Shown here: piece after piece, positions 50,955 to 60,464 of the stretch
Layout: the number at the start of each line of letters is the position of its first letter
How positions within the stretch are numbered: the first letter of the stretch is position 1
From: Ruminococcus flavefaciens
Lineage (GTDB): Bacteria > Bacillota > Clostridia > Oscillospirales > Ruminococcaceae
DNA: 64,000 nt
Assembly: GCA_902760805.1 (NCBI GenBank)
Contig: CACWHY010000008.1
Span: 51,587 to 115,586 of the forward strand
Direction of reading: 5' to 3'
Program-made: the position numbers and the translations under genes
Notes under the pieces: model-generated
What the model was told of the DNA's origin: nothing
The model's input: the letters and a program-made list of their open reading frames with translations, nothing else
Database searches by the model: none

Positions 50955-53273
50955 ATGCAAAGCGAAACTTTACTGAGATACACAAAGCCTGCTGCTGATT
51001 TCAACAGCGCTCTGCCCATAGGCAACGGCAGGATCGGCGGAATGGTCTTCGGGGATCCCTCCTCTGAGCTGATCCGCCTGAATGAGGACTCCGTTTGGTC
51101 AGGAGGCCTCCGTCACCGCATCAACCCCGACGCTCAGGAGGGTCTGAAGGAGGTGCGCAGGCTCCTTGCTGAGGGCGACATACCTGCTGCGGAGAAGGCT
51201 GCCTTCTCGAAAATGCAGGGAGTTACCCCGAATATGCGCCATTATATGCCACTGGGCGACCTCCACATCGACATGGAGCTCACCGGCAAGGCCAGAGACT
51301 ACCTCCGCACACTGGACATCGCTCAGGCCTTCACGGAGGTCAGCTTCACGGTGAATGACGTGAGATACACCAGAAAGGCCTTCGTTTCGGCACCGGACGA
51401 GGTAATGGTGGTACACATCACCGCCGACCAGCCCGGGTCTGTTACCCTTACAGCCTCTATCGACGGCCGTGACGACTACTACGATGACAACCGCCCCTGT
51501 GCCGAGAATATGCTCCTGTACACCGGCGGAACAGGCAGCCGTGACGGGATCTTCTTTGCGGCAGTCCTTGGTGCCAGTGCAGTTGGCGGAGAGCTCCGCA
51601 CGATCGGCGGAAAGCTCTCAGCAGTGAAGGCCGATGAGGTCACTCTGGTGCTGTCCTGCCGCACCAGCTTCTACACCGATACCTATGAGGAGTCCGCAGA
51701 GGTTGACGCTGAAATGGCTCTTGGCTGCTCAGCAGATGAGCTCTTCTACCGCCACGCCTGCGATTATCAGGAGCTTTTCGACCGTGTGGAGCTTGAGCTG
51801 TGCGACAACAGCGAGACCGACCTGTCCCAGCTCACCACGGATCAGCGAATAGTTAGACTGAAGGGCGACAAAATGGACAGCAAGGACTGCGCCCGCCTGA
51901 TCCACGACAACAAGCTGATCCAGCTGTATTTCAACTTCGGCCGCTACCTGCTGATCTCATGCTCACGGCCGGGAACTCAGCCTGCCAACCTCCAGGGCAT
52001 CTGGAACGAGAATATGTGGCCGGCCTGGGGCAGCCGCTACACCGTGAACATCAACACTGAGATGAACTATTGGCCGGCGGAGAGCTGCGCCCTTCCCGAA
52101 TGTCACCTGCCCCTGTTCGACCTGCTTGAGCGGGTCTGTGAGAACGGCAGGATCACCGCCAAGGAGATGTACGGCATCGACAGGGGCTTCGTTTGTCACC
52201 ATAACACCGATATTTGGGGAGATACAGCCCCTCAGGATATGTGGGTGCCGGCAACTATCTGGCCAATGGGCGGAGCTTGGCTGGCGCTGCACATCTTCGA
52301 GCACTATGAGTACACTCTCGACAAGGACTTCCTGGCCGACAAGTACCATATATTAAAGGAGGCCGCTGAGTTCTTCGTCGGCTATCTGGTGGAGGACGGT
52401 GAAGGCCGCCTTGTGACCTCGCCTTCGGTTTCCCCGGAGAACACCTACCTCACCGACAAGGGCGTGAAGGGCTGTCTGTGCATGGGGCCTTCCATGGACT
52501 CTCAGATCCTGACTGTGCTCTTCACCGACGTGATCAAGGCCGCAAAGATCCTGGACAGGGACGGCGAATTTGCCGAAAAACTGGCAGAAATGCTGAAAAG
52601 GCTCCCTCAGCCGGAGATCGGCAAGTACGGCCAGATCAAGGAGTGGGCTGTGGACTATGACGAGGTGGAGATCGGCCACCGCCACATCTCTCAGCTCTTC
52701 GCACTGCACCCGGCTGACCTGATCTGCCCCAACAGCACGCCGAAGCTGGCGGACGCTGCCCGTGCAACTCTTGTGCGCAGGCTTATCCACGGCGGCGGAC
52801 ACACCGGCTGGAGCTGTGCTTGGATCACGAATATGTGGGCAAGGCTCTATGACGGGCGCATGGTCTATGAGAATTTGAAGAAGCTGCTGGCTCACTCCAC
52901 AAATCCCAACCTTCTCGACAACCACCCGCCCTTCCAGATAGACGGAAACTTCGGCGGAACTGCGGCGATAGCGGAGGCTCTGCTGCAAAGCACCCGGGGA
53001 GAGATCCTGCTGCTGCCGGCTCTTCCGGACGAGTGGAGCCGGGGAAGCGTCCGTGGACTTCGTGCCAAGGGCGGCTTCGAGGTCAGCATGAGCTGGAACG
53101 AGGGCAAGCTCACCGGCGCTCAGCTCATATCCCACATGGGCGGAGAGTGCCGCCTGAGAACAGGCTGCGTTGCGGCAGTCACCTGCGAGGGCGAGACTGT
53201 TGGCGCACGGCTTGAGGACGGAGTGATCTCATTCCCCACAACAGCCGGCTGCACATACACCGTAAAGCCCTGA
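50955..53273 (+). CDS. Intracellular GH95 alpha-L-fucosidase/galactosidase
   Basis: 772 residues; start at the ATG after TTAGGAG; no signal peptide, so it acts in the cytoplasm. GH95 signatures are [91 protein letters not shown] and [10 protein letters not shown]. Family members remove alpha-1,2-L-fucose, or alpha-galactose in some, from xyloglucan or milk-type oligosaccharides. It is followed at 26 bases by the surface GH26 gene, suggesting uptake of fucosylated plant oligosaccharides. Confidence 0.95.
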   Translation: MQSETLLRYTKPAADFNSALPIGNGRIGGMVFGDPSSELIRLNEDSVWSGGLRHRINPDAQEGLKEVRRLLAEGDIPAAEKAAFSKMQGVTPNMRHYMPLGDLHIDMELTGKARDYLRTLDIAQAFTEVSFTVNDVRYTRKAFVSAPDEVMVVHITADQPGSVTLTASIDGRDDYYDDNRPCAENMLLYTGGTGSRDGIFFAAVLGASAVGGELRTIGGKLSAVKADEVTLVLSCRTSFYTDTYEESAEVDAEMALGCSADELFYRHACDYQELFDRVELELCDNSETDLSQLTTDQRIVRLKGDKMDSKDCARLIHDNKLIQLYFNFGRYLLISCSRPGTQPANLQGIWNENMWPAWGSRYTVNINTEMNYWPAESCALPECHLPLFDLLERVCENGRITAKEMYGIDRGFVCHHNTDIWGDTAPQDMWVPATIWPMGGAWLALHIFEHYEYTLDKDFLADKYHILKEAAEFFVGYLVEDGEGRLVTSPSVSPENTYLTDKGVKGCLCMGPSMDSQILTVLFTDVIKAAKILDRDGEFAEKLAEMLKRLPQPEIGKYGQIKEWAVDYDEVEIGHRHISQLFALHPADLICPNSTPKLADAARATLVRRLIHGGGHTGWSCAWITNMWARLYDGRMVYENLKKLLAHSTNPNLLDNHPPFQIDGNFGGTAAIAEALLQSTRGEILLLPALPDEWSRGSVRGLRAKGGFEVSMSWNEGKLTGAQLISHMGGECRLRTGCVAAVTCEGETVGARLEDGVISFPTTAGCTYTVKP

Positions 53274-53299
53274 AATGCGCAATTTTTCGGAGGATAAAT

Positions 53300-55144
53300 A
53301 TGGATCTTAGAAAAATCATATCACTGGCGCTTGCTATGACGGTCCCGGTCGCCGGGATCTCAGGCTGCGCAAAAAAGAAGTCCAAGACCGATGACGACGT
53401 GTCGATCGTTGAGGTGGAGCCTACCACCGGCGAGACCACGGAGCCCGTGACCACTTCTCCGGCGGAGAATTACCCGGACTACCCGATCTCATACCCCACG
53501 ATCGAGAAGAAGGACACCGGCGATCTCTATGAAGCCGAGGACGCAAAGCTCAGCGAGGGCCTTGCCGTTGAGCCCCCTCAGCCCGCTGAAGGCGAGGAGC
53601 CCGAGGAGGACACCGAGGAAAAACAGGAGGAAGAGGAGCCCAAGGAATACAGCGGAAAGGGCTATGTTACGGGCTTTAAGCCCGACGGCTCTACCTCAGT
53701 TGTGTTCAAGGTCAACGCTCCCACGATCCAGCACTACGACCTGTCGTTCTGTATCGCCTCCGACAAGGAGGTGGAGTGCCAGGTCTCTCTCAACGGAAGC
53801 GAGATCAGCCGCTTCAAGACCAAGCGTGACGGGGACTTCACCCTAATCACCCTGTACGGAGTCTTCCTGACCAACGGCGGCTCTGAGATCGAGATCAGGC
53901 CGGAAAACGGCAACGTTAAGCTGGACTACCTGAAGCTGTCCAACAATACCACCCTGAGCCAGCTGAGCTATGACGCAAAGGATCAGCTGGTCAACGCCAA
54001 CGCTGCTGAGAACACCAAGAAGCTCATGACCTTCCTCACTGAGAATTACGGCGAGACCGTGATCACCGGCCAGTACGCCTCCTCAGAGGAGAACAAGGAG
54101 CTTGACCTGATCTACCAGACCACCGGAAAATATCCCGTGATCCGCTTCTCAGCGATCCACAACTCCGGATCCTCCTTCGATGACGCCTACAAGGACATCG
54201 ACGCCTGCGCCGATTGGTACCGGAAGGGCGGTATCGTTGGCCTGATGTGGTACTGGGAGGCTCCCGACAAGAAAAAGCCCTCAGTTTACGCCAAGGAGAC
54301 CGATTTCAGCCTCTCCGACGCCATGACCGACATCGACATCGCCAAGAAGTCTCAGGAGGAGATCCGGGGACTGTTCAGCGAGGGCAAGATCTCAGAGCAG
54401 TGCTACGGCCTGATCCTGGACATCGACAACATGGCCGGCCACCTGACAAGCCTGCGCAACAAGGGCATCCCCGTGCTGTGGAGGCCTCTCCATGAGGGCT
54501 CAGGAGACTGGTTCTGGTGGGGCGCAGACGGCACAGATGCCTATAAATGGCTGTGGAAGCTGGTCTACACCCGCATGACCGAGTATTTTGAGCTGGACAA
54601 CCTGATCTGGGTATGGAACGGCCAGAGCGCCGATTCTATGGTGGACGCCAAGACCTTCGACATCGCCTCCCTTGACATCTACCTCAGCCCCGAGAAGTAT
54701 TTCGGCAGCCGCTATGAGCAGTTCGCCGCAATGCAGAAGATCGTGGGCAAGGACAAGCTGATCGCTCTGAGCGAGTGCAGCAGCGTGCCGGACATCGACA
54801 TTACCTTCCGTGACAACGCTGTGTGGTCCTTCTTCGGCACCTGGTACGGCAAGTACCTCACCGACGAAAAGGGCGAGTATTCCGAGAAATACTGCCCCAA
54901 GGAGACACTGATCAGGACGTACAATTCCGACGGAGCCCTGACCCTTGACGAGTACAGAGAGCTCACCGGCTGGGTAGAGCCTGAGGCTCCTGCCGACCAC
55001 AGCACACAGGCTCCCACTGAGACTGAGCCTGCGGGGACCGAGACCACAAAGGCCGAGCCCACTGAGGCTGCCACTGAAAAGCCCACTGAGACCACCTCCG
55101 AAGCAGCAGCTGAGGCTGAGCCAACAAAGGCTGCGCAGGAGTGA
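53300..55144 (+). CDS. Surface lipoprotein GH26 beta-mannanase with CBM35-like module
   Basis: 614 residues. Lipobox GISGC (Cys23). A linker with TTGETTEP follows. A CBM35/CBM6-like module (about 75-215) starts YEAEDAKL and continues YSGKGYVTGF, but between them lies an acidic insert (about 93-116, EGEEPEEDTEEKQEEEE). The GH26 domain is about 235-560. Glu399 in LWRPLHEGSGDWFWWG is the likely acid/base and Glu492 in LIALSEC the nucleophile. The last 45 residues are a Pro/Thr/Glu-rich tail. It is anchored in the membrane and would cut mannan or glucomannan. It sits between GH95 and a HAD-like gene, probably one operon. Confidence 0.93.
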   Translation: MDLRKIISLALAMTVPVAGISGCAKKKSKTDDDVSIVEVEPTTGETTEPVTTSPAENYPDYPISYPTIEKKDTGDLYEAEDAKLSEGLAVEPPQPAEGEEPEEDTEEKQEEEEPKEYSGKGYVTGFKPDGSTSVVFKVNAPTIQHYDLSFCIASDKEVECQVSLNGSEISRFKTKRDGDFTLITLYGVFLTNGGSEIEIRPENGNVKLDYLKLSNNTTLSQLSYDAKDQLVNANAAENTKKLMTFLTENYGETVITGQYASSEENKELDLIYQTTGKYPVIRFSAIHNSGSSFDDAYKDIDACADWYRKGGIVGLMWYWEAPDKKKPSVYAKETDFSLSDAMTDIDIAKKSQEEIRGLFSEGKISEQCYGLILDIDNMAGHLTSLRNKGIPVLWRPLHEGSGDWFWWGADGTDAYKWLWKLVYTRMTEYFELDNLIWVWNGQSADSMVDAKTFDIASLDIYLSPEKYFGSRYEQFAAMQKIVGKDKLIALSECSSVPDIDITFRDNAVWSFFGTWYGKYLTDEKGEYSEKYCPKETLIRTYNSDGALTLDEYRELTGWVEPEAPADHSTQAPTETEPAGTETTKAEPTEAATEKPTETTSEAAAEAEPTKAAQE

Positions 55145-55157
55145 AAGGAGGCCTGCC

Positions 55158-56462
55158 ATGAAAGGCAGTATTCAGCTGAAAAGACACCTGTCAGCGGAGC
55201 AGTCCGCCCTGAAGCGCCAGCTTGTGGGCGAGATCGGTCGCTCCGGATATAAGGCCGTCAGCTTCAAGCTGGAGGGCGTGCTGGCACAGCTGCCCTTCGC
55301 CGAGATCTACGACCTGTTCACCTTTATGGAGGTGGAATTCTCACTGCTCCATACCGGCACGGGATCATTCGTGCAGTACCGCTTGCAGGCTCAGCAGGAG
55401 GCGGAGAAAAAGACCGCCCACCCCAGCCTTGAGCGGGTCTATAAGATACTGGAGAAGATCACCAAGATCAGCCCCACCAGCCGTGAGAAGCTGATGAAGC
55501 GTGAGTGCGAGCTGGCAGGGTACTTCGCCTTCCCGAGAGAGTGCGGAAAGGCTCTGTACAGCGAGGCGAAGAAGCTGGGCAAGTCCATCACCATCGTGGC
55601 GGACACCATCTACCCACGGAGCGTCGTGACCCGGGTGCTGCGCAGCTGCGGCTATGAGGAGTACGACCAGCTCATCGTCACCTCCGAGGAGAAGCTCCCC
55701 GATGAGGGCTATGCAGGGGCGCTCATGGATCTGATCATCGCCAAGACCGCCATGCCCTCCCACCAGATCCTCCATATCGGCGGAGATGTGGAGGCGGATG
55801 TGGAAACTCCCATACTCAAGGGCGCAAGAGCAGTTCTCCTTTCGCCGACAGTTCCCCTCATGGTCAAGTCCGGCAGACTGAGAGGCTTCATCGAGGCTCT
55901 GCACGTTTACGACTACGACCACGCAAGGTATTTCAACCTCCACTGCGCCTTCGGACTTTACGCAGCTTACGGCTTCGACATTCCCCAAAACAAGGTGCCT
56001 CAGAGCGATTTCTGCGGCGACGCCTATATGCTGGGCTTCATGGTGCTGGGACCGATCTCCATGATACGGGACTTCACCCCGGAGACTGATCTGCAAAGAG
56101 AGCTGATCGACGCCATGGAGCGCAACCCTGAGTGTGTCGGCGGCAAGGAGGACTTCGCCACCTTCTACAAGCTCCACTTTGCCGGACATCTGGAGAAATT
56201 CAACACCAGCGGCTGTATCGAGCCGTTGAGATTTCTGGAGAAGCACGCTGCTGCCGGAGACAGGCTCCTGCTGAGGAAGCAGCTCTCCCTGGAGACCGAT
56301 GAGGCCTGGACCGAGGCCTTCACCGAGCCTAAGCTGGCGCCGGTGCGGCTGACACCTCCCAAGCAAAACGCCCTTGGACGGCTGGCTGACAAGCTCTTCC
56401 CGCCGGGCACAAGGGTGCGCAACATAGTCGACGGACTTCTTGTAAAAATGAAGTCACATTGA
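55158..56462 (+). CDS. HAD-superfamily-like protein with degenerate active site
   Basis: 434 residues, AAAGGAGG upstream. The first motif, where a HAD enzyme has DxDGTL, reads SFKLEGVL: Lys37 replaces the nucleophile Asp and Glu39 the second Asp. Later motifs are recognisable: IVADTIYP (motif II-like), HIGGDVEADVETPILKGA (motif IV-like, DV/D). The second half (about 240-434) is unlike known HADs. This arrangement is like the glycosyltransferase-associated HAD-like group (SFDIFDTL...). Loss of Asp suggests a non-phosphatase role, binding or regulation. It follows GH26 by 13 bases. Confidence 0.75.
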   Translation: MKGSIQLKRHLSAEQSALKRQLVGEIGRSGYKAVSFKLEGVLAQLPFAEIYDLFTFMEVEFSLLHTGTGSFVQYRLQAQQEAEKKTAHPSLERVYKILEKITKISPTSREKLMKRECELAGYFAFPRECGKALYSEAKKLGKSITIVADTIYPRSVVTRVLRSCGYEEYDQLIVTSEEKLPDEGYAGALMDLIIAKTAMPSHQILHIGGDVEADVETPILKGARAVLLSPTVPLMVKSGRLRGFIEALHVYDYDHARYFNLHCAFGLYAAYGFDIPQNKVPQSDFCGDAYMLGFMVLGPISMIRDFTPETDLQRELIDAMERNPECVGGKEDFATFYKLHFAGHLEKFNTSGCIEPLRFLEKHAAAGDRLLLRKQLSLETDEAWTEAFTEPKLAPVRLTPPKQNALGRLADKLFPPGTRVRNIVDGLLVKMKSH

Positions 56463-56552
56463 CAGAAGGGTACCGGCTGCGACGGCAGACGACAGCCCGA
56501 CGGTGATCAGCTTTTCCCGACCGGATCGTGCAAAAAAGCCTTAAATAAACCG

Positions 56553-56581
56553 TTGATGTAGGGGCCTCCCTGTGATAATAT
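56553..56581 (+). promoter_or_regulatory. Promoter of the Spo0A-like gene
   Basis: TTGATG (56553-56558), 17 bases, TAATAT (56576-56581). Confidence 0.6.
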
Positions 56582-56613
56582 AGTATTGCAGAACAAAAGG
56601 AGGTCTAATAATC

Positions 56614-57369
56614 ATGAATAACAAGATCAAAGTACTTATCGGAGACGATTCTGCCGGTACAGGCGTAAGCCTGGCGAATAAGCTGAGAGAGCGTGGGATG
56701 TACGCCTACACAAGGCGAAAGGACTGCGCTGTGATCGCCGACTCGATCCGGAACGATCCGCCGGACGCCGCAGTTCTGGACATAAGCGCTCAGAACGGTG
56801 ACGTGATCAGTCTTATGAAGCGTGTGAAGGAGACATCGGTGAAGTTCCCGGCCTTCATCATCACAAGCTCCTACGACAATGAGTTCATCGAGCGTCAGGT
56901 CATGGAGAACGGCGCCGCAAAGTTCCTGCTGAGGCCTTATTCGGCGGATGATCTTTGCTCAGCTATCAGCTCGGCTCTGGGGGACCGTGGAGGGAGCCTC
57001 AGCGACGATATGGAGATCGTGGTCACCGACATGATCCACCAGCTGGGAGTTCCTGCTCACATCAAGGGCTATCATTATCTCCGAACAGCTATCCTCTACT
57101 CGATCAAGGACAAGACCCTGCTGGACAGCGTGACCAAGCTGCTCTATCCCACCGTTGCAGGGCTCTACGACACCACGTCCTCACGGGTGGAGCGTGCTAT
57201 CCGCCACGCCATTGAGATAGCGTGGGACAGAGGGAACGTGGATACCCTCAACTCATTCTTCGGCTACACAGTCGATACAGGCAAGGGCAAGCCCACCAAT
57301 TCTGAGTTCATTGCCCTTATCACAGACAAGCTCCGGCTGAGATACAAGGCGGCTCTGAGAAGAGCCTGA
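56614..57369 (+). CDS. spo0A: Spo0A-like response regulator
   Basis: 251 residues, site AAAAGGAGG. Receiver domain about 1-125: acidic pair Asp11/Asp12, phospho-Asp56 (AAVLDISAQ), TSS (84-86). The conserved Lys is Arg107 (FLLRPYS). The DNA-binding domain (about 140-250) is a clear Spo0A C-terminus: [63 protein letters not shown]. Spo0A is the master regulator of sporulation in Clostridia and Bacilli; many Ruminococcus-like gut strains keep it without sporulating. The receiver differs more than the DNA-binding part, so the input may be altered. Confidence 0.92.
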   Translation: MNNKIKVLIGDDSAGTGVSLANKLRERGMYAYTRRKDCAVIADSIRNDPPDAAVLDISAQNGDVISLMKRVKETSVKFPAFIITSSYDNEFIERQVMENGAAKFLLRPYSADDLCSAISSALGDRGGSLSDDMEIVVTDMIHQLGVPAHIKGYHYLRTAILYSIKDKTLLDSVTKLLYPTVAGLYDTTSSRVERAIRHAIEIAWDRGNVDTLNSFFGYTVDTGKGKPTNSEFIALITDKLRLRYKAALRRA

Positions 57370-57401
57370 GTCTTAGTGGGAGCTGAATAGGAGGAATTAC
57401 C

Positions 57402-57914
57402 ATGTCATTCATCAAAACAGATATTTCGCAGCTCTCATTCAACCCCTTTGAGAAGATCGGCAAGGAGTGGATGCTCCTTACTGCCGGAGACTCCGCCTCG
57501 TTCAACACCATGACAGCTTCATGGGGACAGCTTGGCGTGCTCTGGAACAAAAACGTGCTGACCTGCTACATTCGTCCCAACAGGTACACCTACGGCTTCG
57601 TGGAGGAGAAGGACACCTTCACCGCATCGTTTTTCTCTGAGGATCACCGCAAGGCGCTCTCCTTCTGCGGATCTCACTCAGGAAGAGACTGCGACAAGCC
57701 TGCTGAGGCCGGCCTTACACCGGCGGAGCTGGAGACCGGGGATATGACCTTTGCCGAGGCCGACCTGGTGCTGGTCTGCCGGAAGCTGTACAGCTACGAC
57801 CTGAAGGAGGAAAATTTCCTCACCGACGACAAGCTCCCGGAGAAGTTCTTCAGCACAGACCCCTATCACAGAGCCTACATCGCCGAGATCACCGGCGTAT
57901 ACGTCAAAGAATGA
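57402..57914 (+). CDS. Flavin reductase-like protein (flavoredoxin)
   Basis: 170 residues, site TAGGAGG. Split-barrel FMN-binding fold: WMLLTAGDSASFNTMTASWGQLGVLWNKN binds FMN phosphate region, PNRYTYGFVEEKDTFTASFF, and HSGRDCDKPAEAGLT. Typical of clostridial flavin reductase or flavoredoxin proteins in NAD(P)H-flavin electron transfer. 32 bases after spo0A. Confidence 0.9.
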   Translation: MSFIKTDISQLSFNPFEKIGKEWMLLTAGDSASFNTMTASWGQLGVLWNKNVLTCYIRPNRYTYGFVEEKDTFTASFFSEDHRKALSFCGSHSGRDCDKPAEAGLTPAELETGDMTFAEADLVLVCRKLYSYDLKEENFLTDDKLPEKFFSTDPYHRAYIAEITGVYVKE

Positions 57915-57918
57915 GCAA

Positions 57919-57945
57919 GGGCGCACATAATGTGCGCCCTTTTTG
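57919..57945 (+). terminator. Terminator of the flavin reductase gene
   Basis: GGGCGCACA, TAA, TGTGCGCCC followed by TTTTT; it may also end the convergent gene. Confidence 0.92.
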
Positions 57946-57958
57946 TCTGTTTGTAAGG

Positions 57959-58459
57959 TCATTCGCTTTCCTGAGGATCGTCGGGTCCTCTGAACATATC
58001 CCCCAGATCCTTCAGGCTCATCATGCCCTTTGCCAGCATGAGCAGCTTATCGTTGAACTGATCCACGGTGTCAAGAGAGGTCACCATTATGTAGTCGAAA
58101 AAAGCTCTTGTGACCAGGCTCTCAAGGAAGGATCCTGTCAGGCGGAAAAACACTCTTCCGCTGCTGAGATCCAGGTCAAAGCAGCCGTCGATCAGGTGGC
58201 AGTTGATCTCAGCCATAGCAACAGCGGCCTCCACGATCTTTTCCTCAGGGAAGGTCACGGGGATCAGAGAGGTGAAGAGGAGCAGCTGCCTTTTTGCGTC
58301 CACCCTGATATTGATGTCGATGGGGAGATCCTCGCCCTGAGATGAGCAGGTGATGGACAATTTTTCCTCATCGCATTTGTACTTCCACTCATTGTCGTCC
58401 AATGCGCCCTTGGCGATCTCAAAAACGGCCTGAGCCTGCTGGATGTCTTTTTCGTTCAT
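57959..58459 (-). CDS. YbjN-domain protein
   Basis: 166 residues from the ATG preceded by AAGGAGTGC; a longer frame to 58507 lacks a ribosome site. YbjN-type (bacterial sensory transduction regulator/TY3H-like) domain with KYKCDEEKLSITCSSQGEDLPID and VDAKRQLLLFTSLIPVTFPEEK. The fold is like type III secretion chaperones and binds protein partners; the role here is unknown. Upstream is AT-rich sequence with a hairpin CCATATAAGCGAAGCGCATATGG. Confidence 0.8.
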   Translation of the reverse strand: MNEKDIQQAQAVFEIAKGALDDNEWKYKCDEEKLSITCSSQGEDLPIDINIRVDAKRQLLLFTSLIPVTFPEEKIVEAAVAMAEINCHLIDGCFDLDLSSGRVFFRLTGSFLESLVTRAFFDYIMVTSLDTVDQFNDKLLMLAKGMMSLKDLGDMFRGPDDPQESE

Positions 58460-58655
58460 AAATAGCACTCCTTCTCTGCGGAGCAGGGCTCCGGAACTCA
58501 TCCTCATTATACCATATAAGCGAAGCGCATATGGTATGATCGCCCGATGTGCAGGGAGCAGATCTCTGATCTGCGGATCTGCAAGGGCATTTAGATAAAT
58601 ATAATGAATGATCTACCATTCATTATACCACATTTTTCCAAGAAATACAACACTC

Positions 58656-58690
58656 AAAAAAAAGACGGCACCAAAAATAGCGGTGCCGTC
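58656..58690 (-). terminator. Terminator of the sigma/anti-sigma operon
   Basis: GACGGCACC (58664-58672) pairs with GGTGCCGTC (58682-58690); on the minus strand TTTTTTTT follows. Confidence 0.92.
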
Positions 58691-58721
58691 TAAGCGAGGT
58701 GGTTCTATAAAATAGTAGATG

Positions 58722-59639
58722 TCAGTTGTTTATGTGCTCCTCCGGATCGGGTGAGAACTCTTCCTCCAGGTCATGCTCAGTCCAGCGGAGAGTGAAGCTG
58801 TCGGTGCCGTGCCAGGTGATCTGAGCGGGGGTATCATCATCGATCGAGCCGATGTGGAAGGTGAGGGAAGTGCCCTCGATGTCCATCATAAAGCCCAGAC
58901 CCATGCCCGATCCTGCGTCAACGTAGGTGCCGCCGGATCCGTCTGAGAAGAACACCCAGTAGCGCTTGCCTTCAGAGCTTTCGGATACCCAATAGCCCTC
59001 GGGGAGCTTAGCGTCCTCCACCGGACCGGTAGGCTCCTCTGCGGCAGTAGTCGTAGTCTCAGTGGGCTCCTCTGCCTCAGCGGGATCGGTGGTCTCTTCC
59101 GGAGCGGTAGTAGTTTCCGTAGTGGAGGAGGTAGTGGCCTCAGTAGTGACCTCAGTGGTAGAGATCACAGGCGAGTAATCGGTAGCGTCCTCAACTGTGG
59201 CGCTCTCAGTAGCTGCCTCAGCCGATGGCGAAGTAGCCTTCACAGCGCCGTTGATGGTGCTTTCCTCCGGGTCGGTAGTGTCGGCGCTCATAGAGGCGCC
59301 GTGATTTGGGTCGATGTCGGGGCGGCCGTTCCTGCTAAGAGCAATGGCTCCTCCGATACCGGCAGCCGCAAGCACAACAGCTGCGGCAGAGGCTGCGAAT
59401 TTGTACCATACCGGGCGTTTATATAATTCTGTGCCGGTGACGGTAAAGTCATCTATTTCCTCTTTCATTTCGTTCTGTTCAAATTTTATGTCTGGCAACT
59501 CATCTGTCAAGCCGCATTTCATCAATATGCGCTGGTGTGCGGCGTCGTCGAGAGGGGGATATTCCTCCGCAATTACCTCCTCTGCCTCTTCACTGAGGCT
59601 GCGCAGGAGCTTCTCAAGCTCCTTCTCATTATACTCCAT
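58722..59639 (-). CDS. Single-pass anti-sigma-factor-like membrane protein
   Basis: 305 residues, site AAAGGGAG. A cytoplasmic acidic N-terminus (about 1-75, MEYNEKELEKLLRSLSEEAEE), one membrane helix (about 80-103, AASAAAVVLAAAGIGGAIAL), then a long Thr/Glu-rich outer linker (about 115-215) and a C-terminal beta-rich domain (about 215-300). It begins 15 bases after an ECF sigma gene. The layout is that of an anti-sigma factor that holds the sigma at the membrane. It lacks an obvious zinc motif. The outer domain could sense the cell surface. Confidence 0.82.
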   Translation of the reverse strand: MEYNEKELEKLLRSLSEEAEEVIAEEYPPLDDAAHQRILMKCGLTDELPDIKFEQNEMKEEIDDFTVTGTELYKRPVWYKFAASAAAVVLAAAGIGGAIALSRNGRPDIDPNHGASMSADTTDPEESTINGAVKATSPSAEAATESATVEDATDYSPVISTTEVTTEATTSSTTETTTAPEETTDPAEAEEPTETTTTAAEEPTGPVEDAKLPEGYWVSESSEGKRYWVFFSDGSGGTYVDAGSGMGLGFMMDIEGTSLTFHIGSIDDDTPAQITWHGTDSFTLRWTEHDLEEEFSPDPEEHINN

Positions 59640-59653
59640 GAGGTACTCCCTTT

Positions 59654-60208
59654 CTATTCTCTGCTCAATATATCTTTCAGCTTTTTCCTTGCCCTCTGGC
59701 AGCGCTTTTCGACGGCAGCGGCGCTCATTGACAGGCGCTGTGCAGTTTCTGCGGCAGTAAGGCGGTAGAAATAGCGGTAAATGATTATTGCGGAGTCCGG
59801 CTGGCCTAATTCCCGGACTCTTTTCCAGAGCTCGTCTTTGAGAAGACGCTGGTCGGTCTCGTCCTCCACATCATCGGCAGCGGGGAGGGCTACAGCCTCC
59901 TCGTCGTCTGAGGACTCTGTAAGGCTGTATTTCCGTGAAAGGCTCCGAAAGGCGTCGGTAGCTCTTCGACGGGCGATAGTGCCCACGAAGGTCTTGAGGG
60001 AACCCGACTCCGGAGAAAATCTATCCGCCGAGCGGAAGATCTCCAGGAAGATATCGCCTGTACAGTCCTCGGCGTCCTGCCTGGTGGCGCAGTTACCAAG
60101 CCGATTGACCGCTATGGTATACACCAGCCCGCTGAATTGTTCAACAAGGGCGGCGTATGCTTTTTTTGGAGAGCTCGTATAAAGTTCGACCCACTCGGTG
60201 TCGGTCAT
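59654..60208 (-). CDS. ECF-type RNA polymerase sigma factor
   Basis: 184 residues from the ATG with GGAGGTG 6 bases upstream. Sigma region 2: FSGLVYTIAVNRLGN...DAEDCTGDIFLEIFRSADRF. Region 4: DSAIIIYRYFYRLTAAETAQRLSMSAAAVEKRCQRARKKL. It directs RNA polymerase to a stress or surface regulon and is probably held by the membrane protein encoded just downstream. Confidence 0.93.
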   Translation of the reverse strand: MTDTEWVELYTSSPKKAYAALVEQFSGLVYTIAVNRLGNCATRQDAEDCTGDIFLEIFRSADRFSPESGSLKTFVGTIARRRATDAFRSLSRKYSLTESSDDEEAVALPAADDVEDETDQRLLKDELWKRVRELGQPDSAIIIYRYFYRLTAAETAQRLSMSAAAVEKRCQRARKKLKDILSRE

Positions 60209-60405
60209 GGTTTCACCTCCGGTCGTCCCTGACGTCATATATACAATTCGGAAAAACGACGAAAAAAAGGACACTAATGATCAAATTTATCGGTTTTCCC
60301 GACCGGTTTATGTTAACTAATATTATACCACATAATTGAACATTAGTCAATACAGGCTAAGATCTTACGATCTGTGGAGATTTTGGTTACGATCTGGTGC
60401 AGAGG

Positions 60406-60434
60406 TTGAAATGTTCGGGGAAATGCGGTATAAT
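60406..60434 (+). promoter_or_regulatory. Promoter of the lipoprotein-uvrC cluster
   Basis: TTGAAA (60406-60411), 17 bases, TATAAT (60429-60434), 30 bases before the ATG. Confidence 0.8.
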
Positions 60435-60464
60435 GTCCTTAGAATGAAAAAGGAGGAGATCCCT

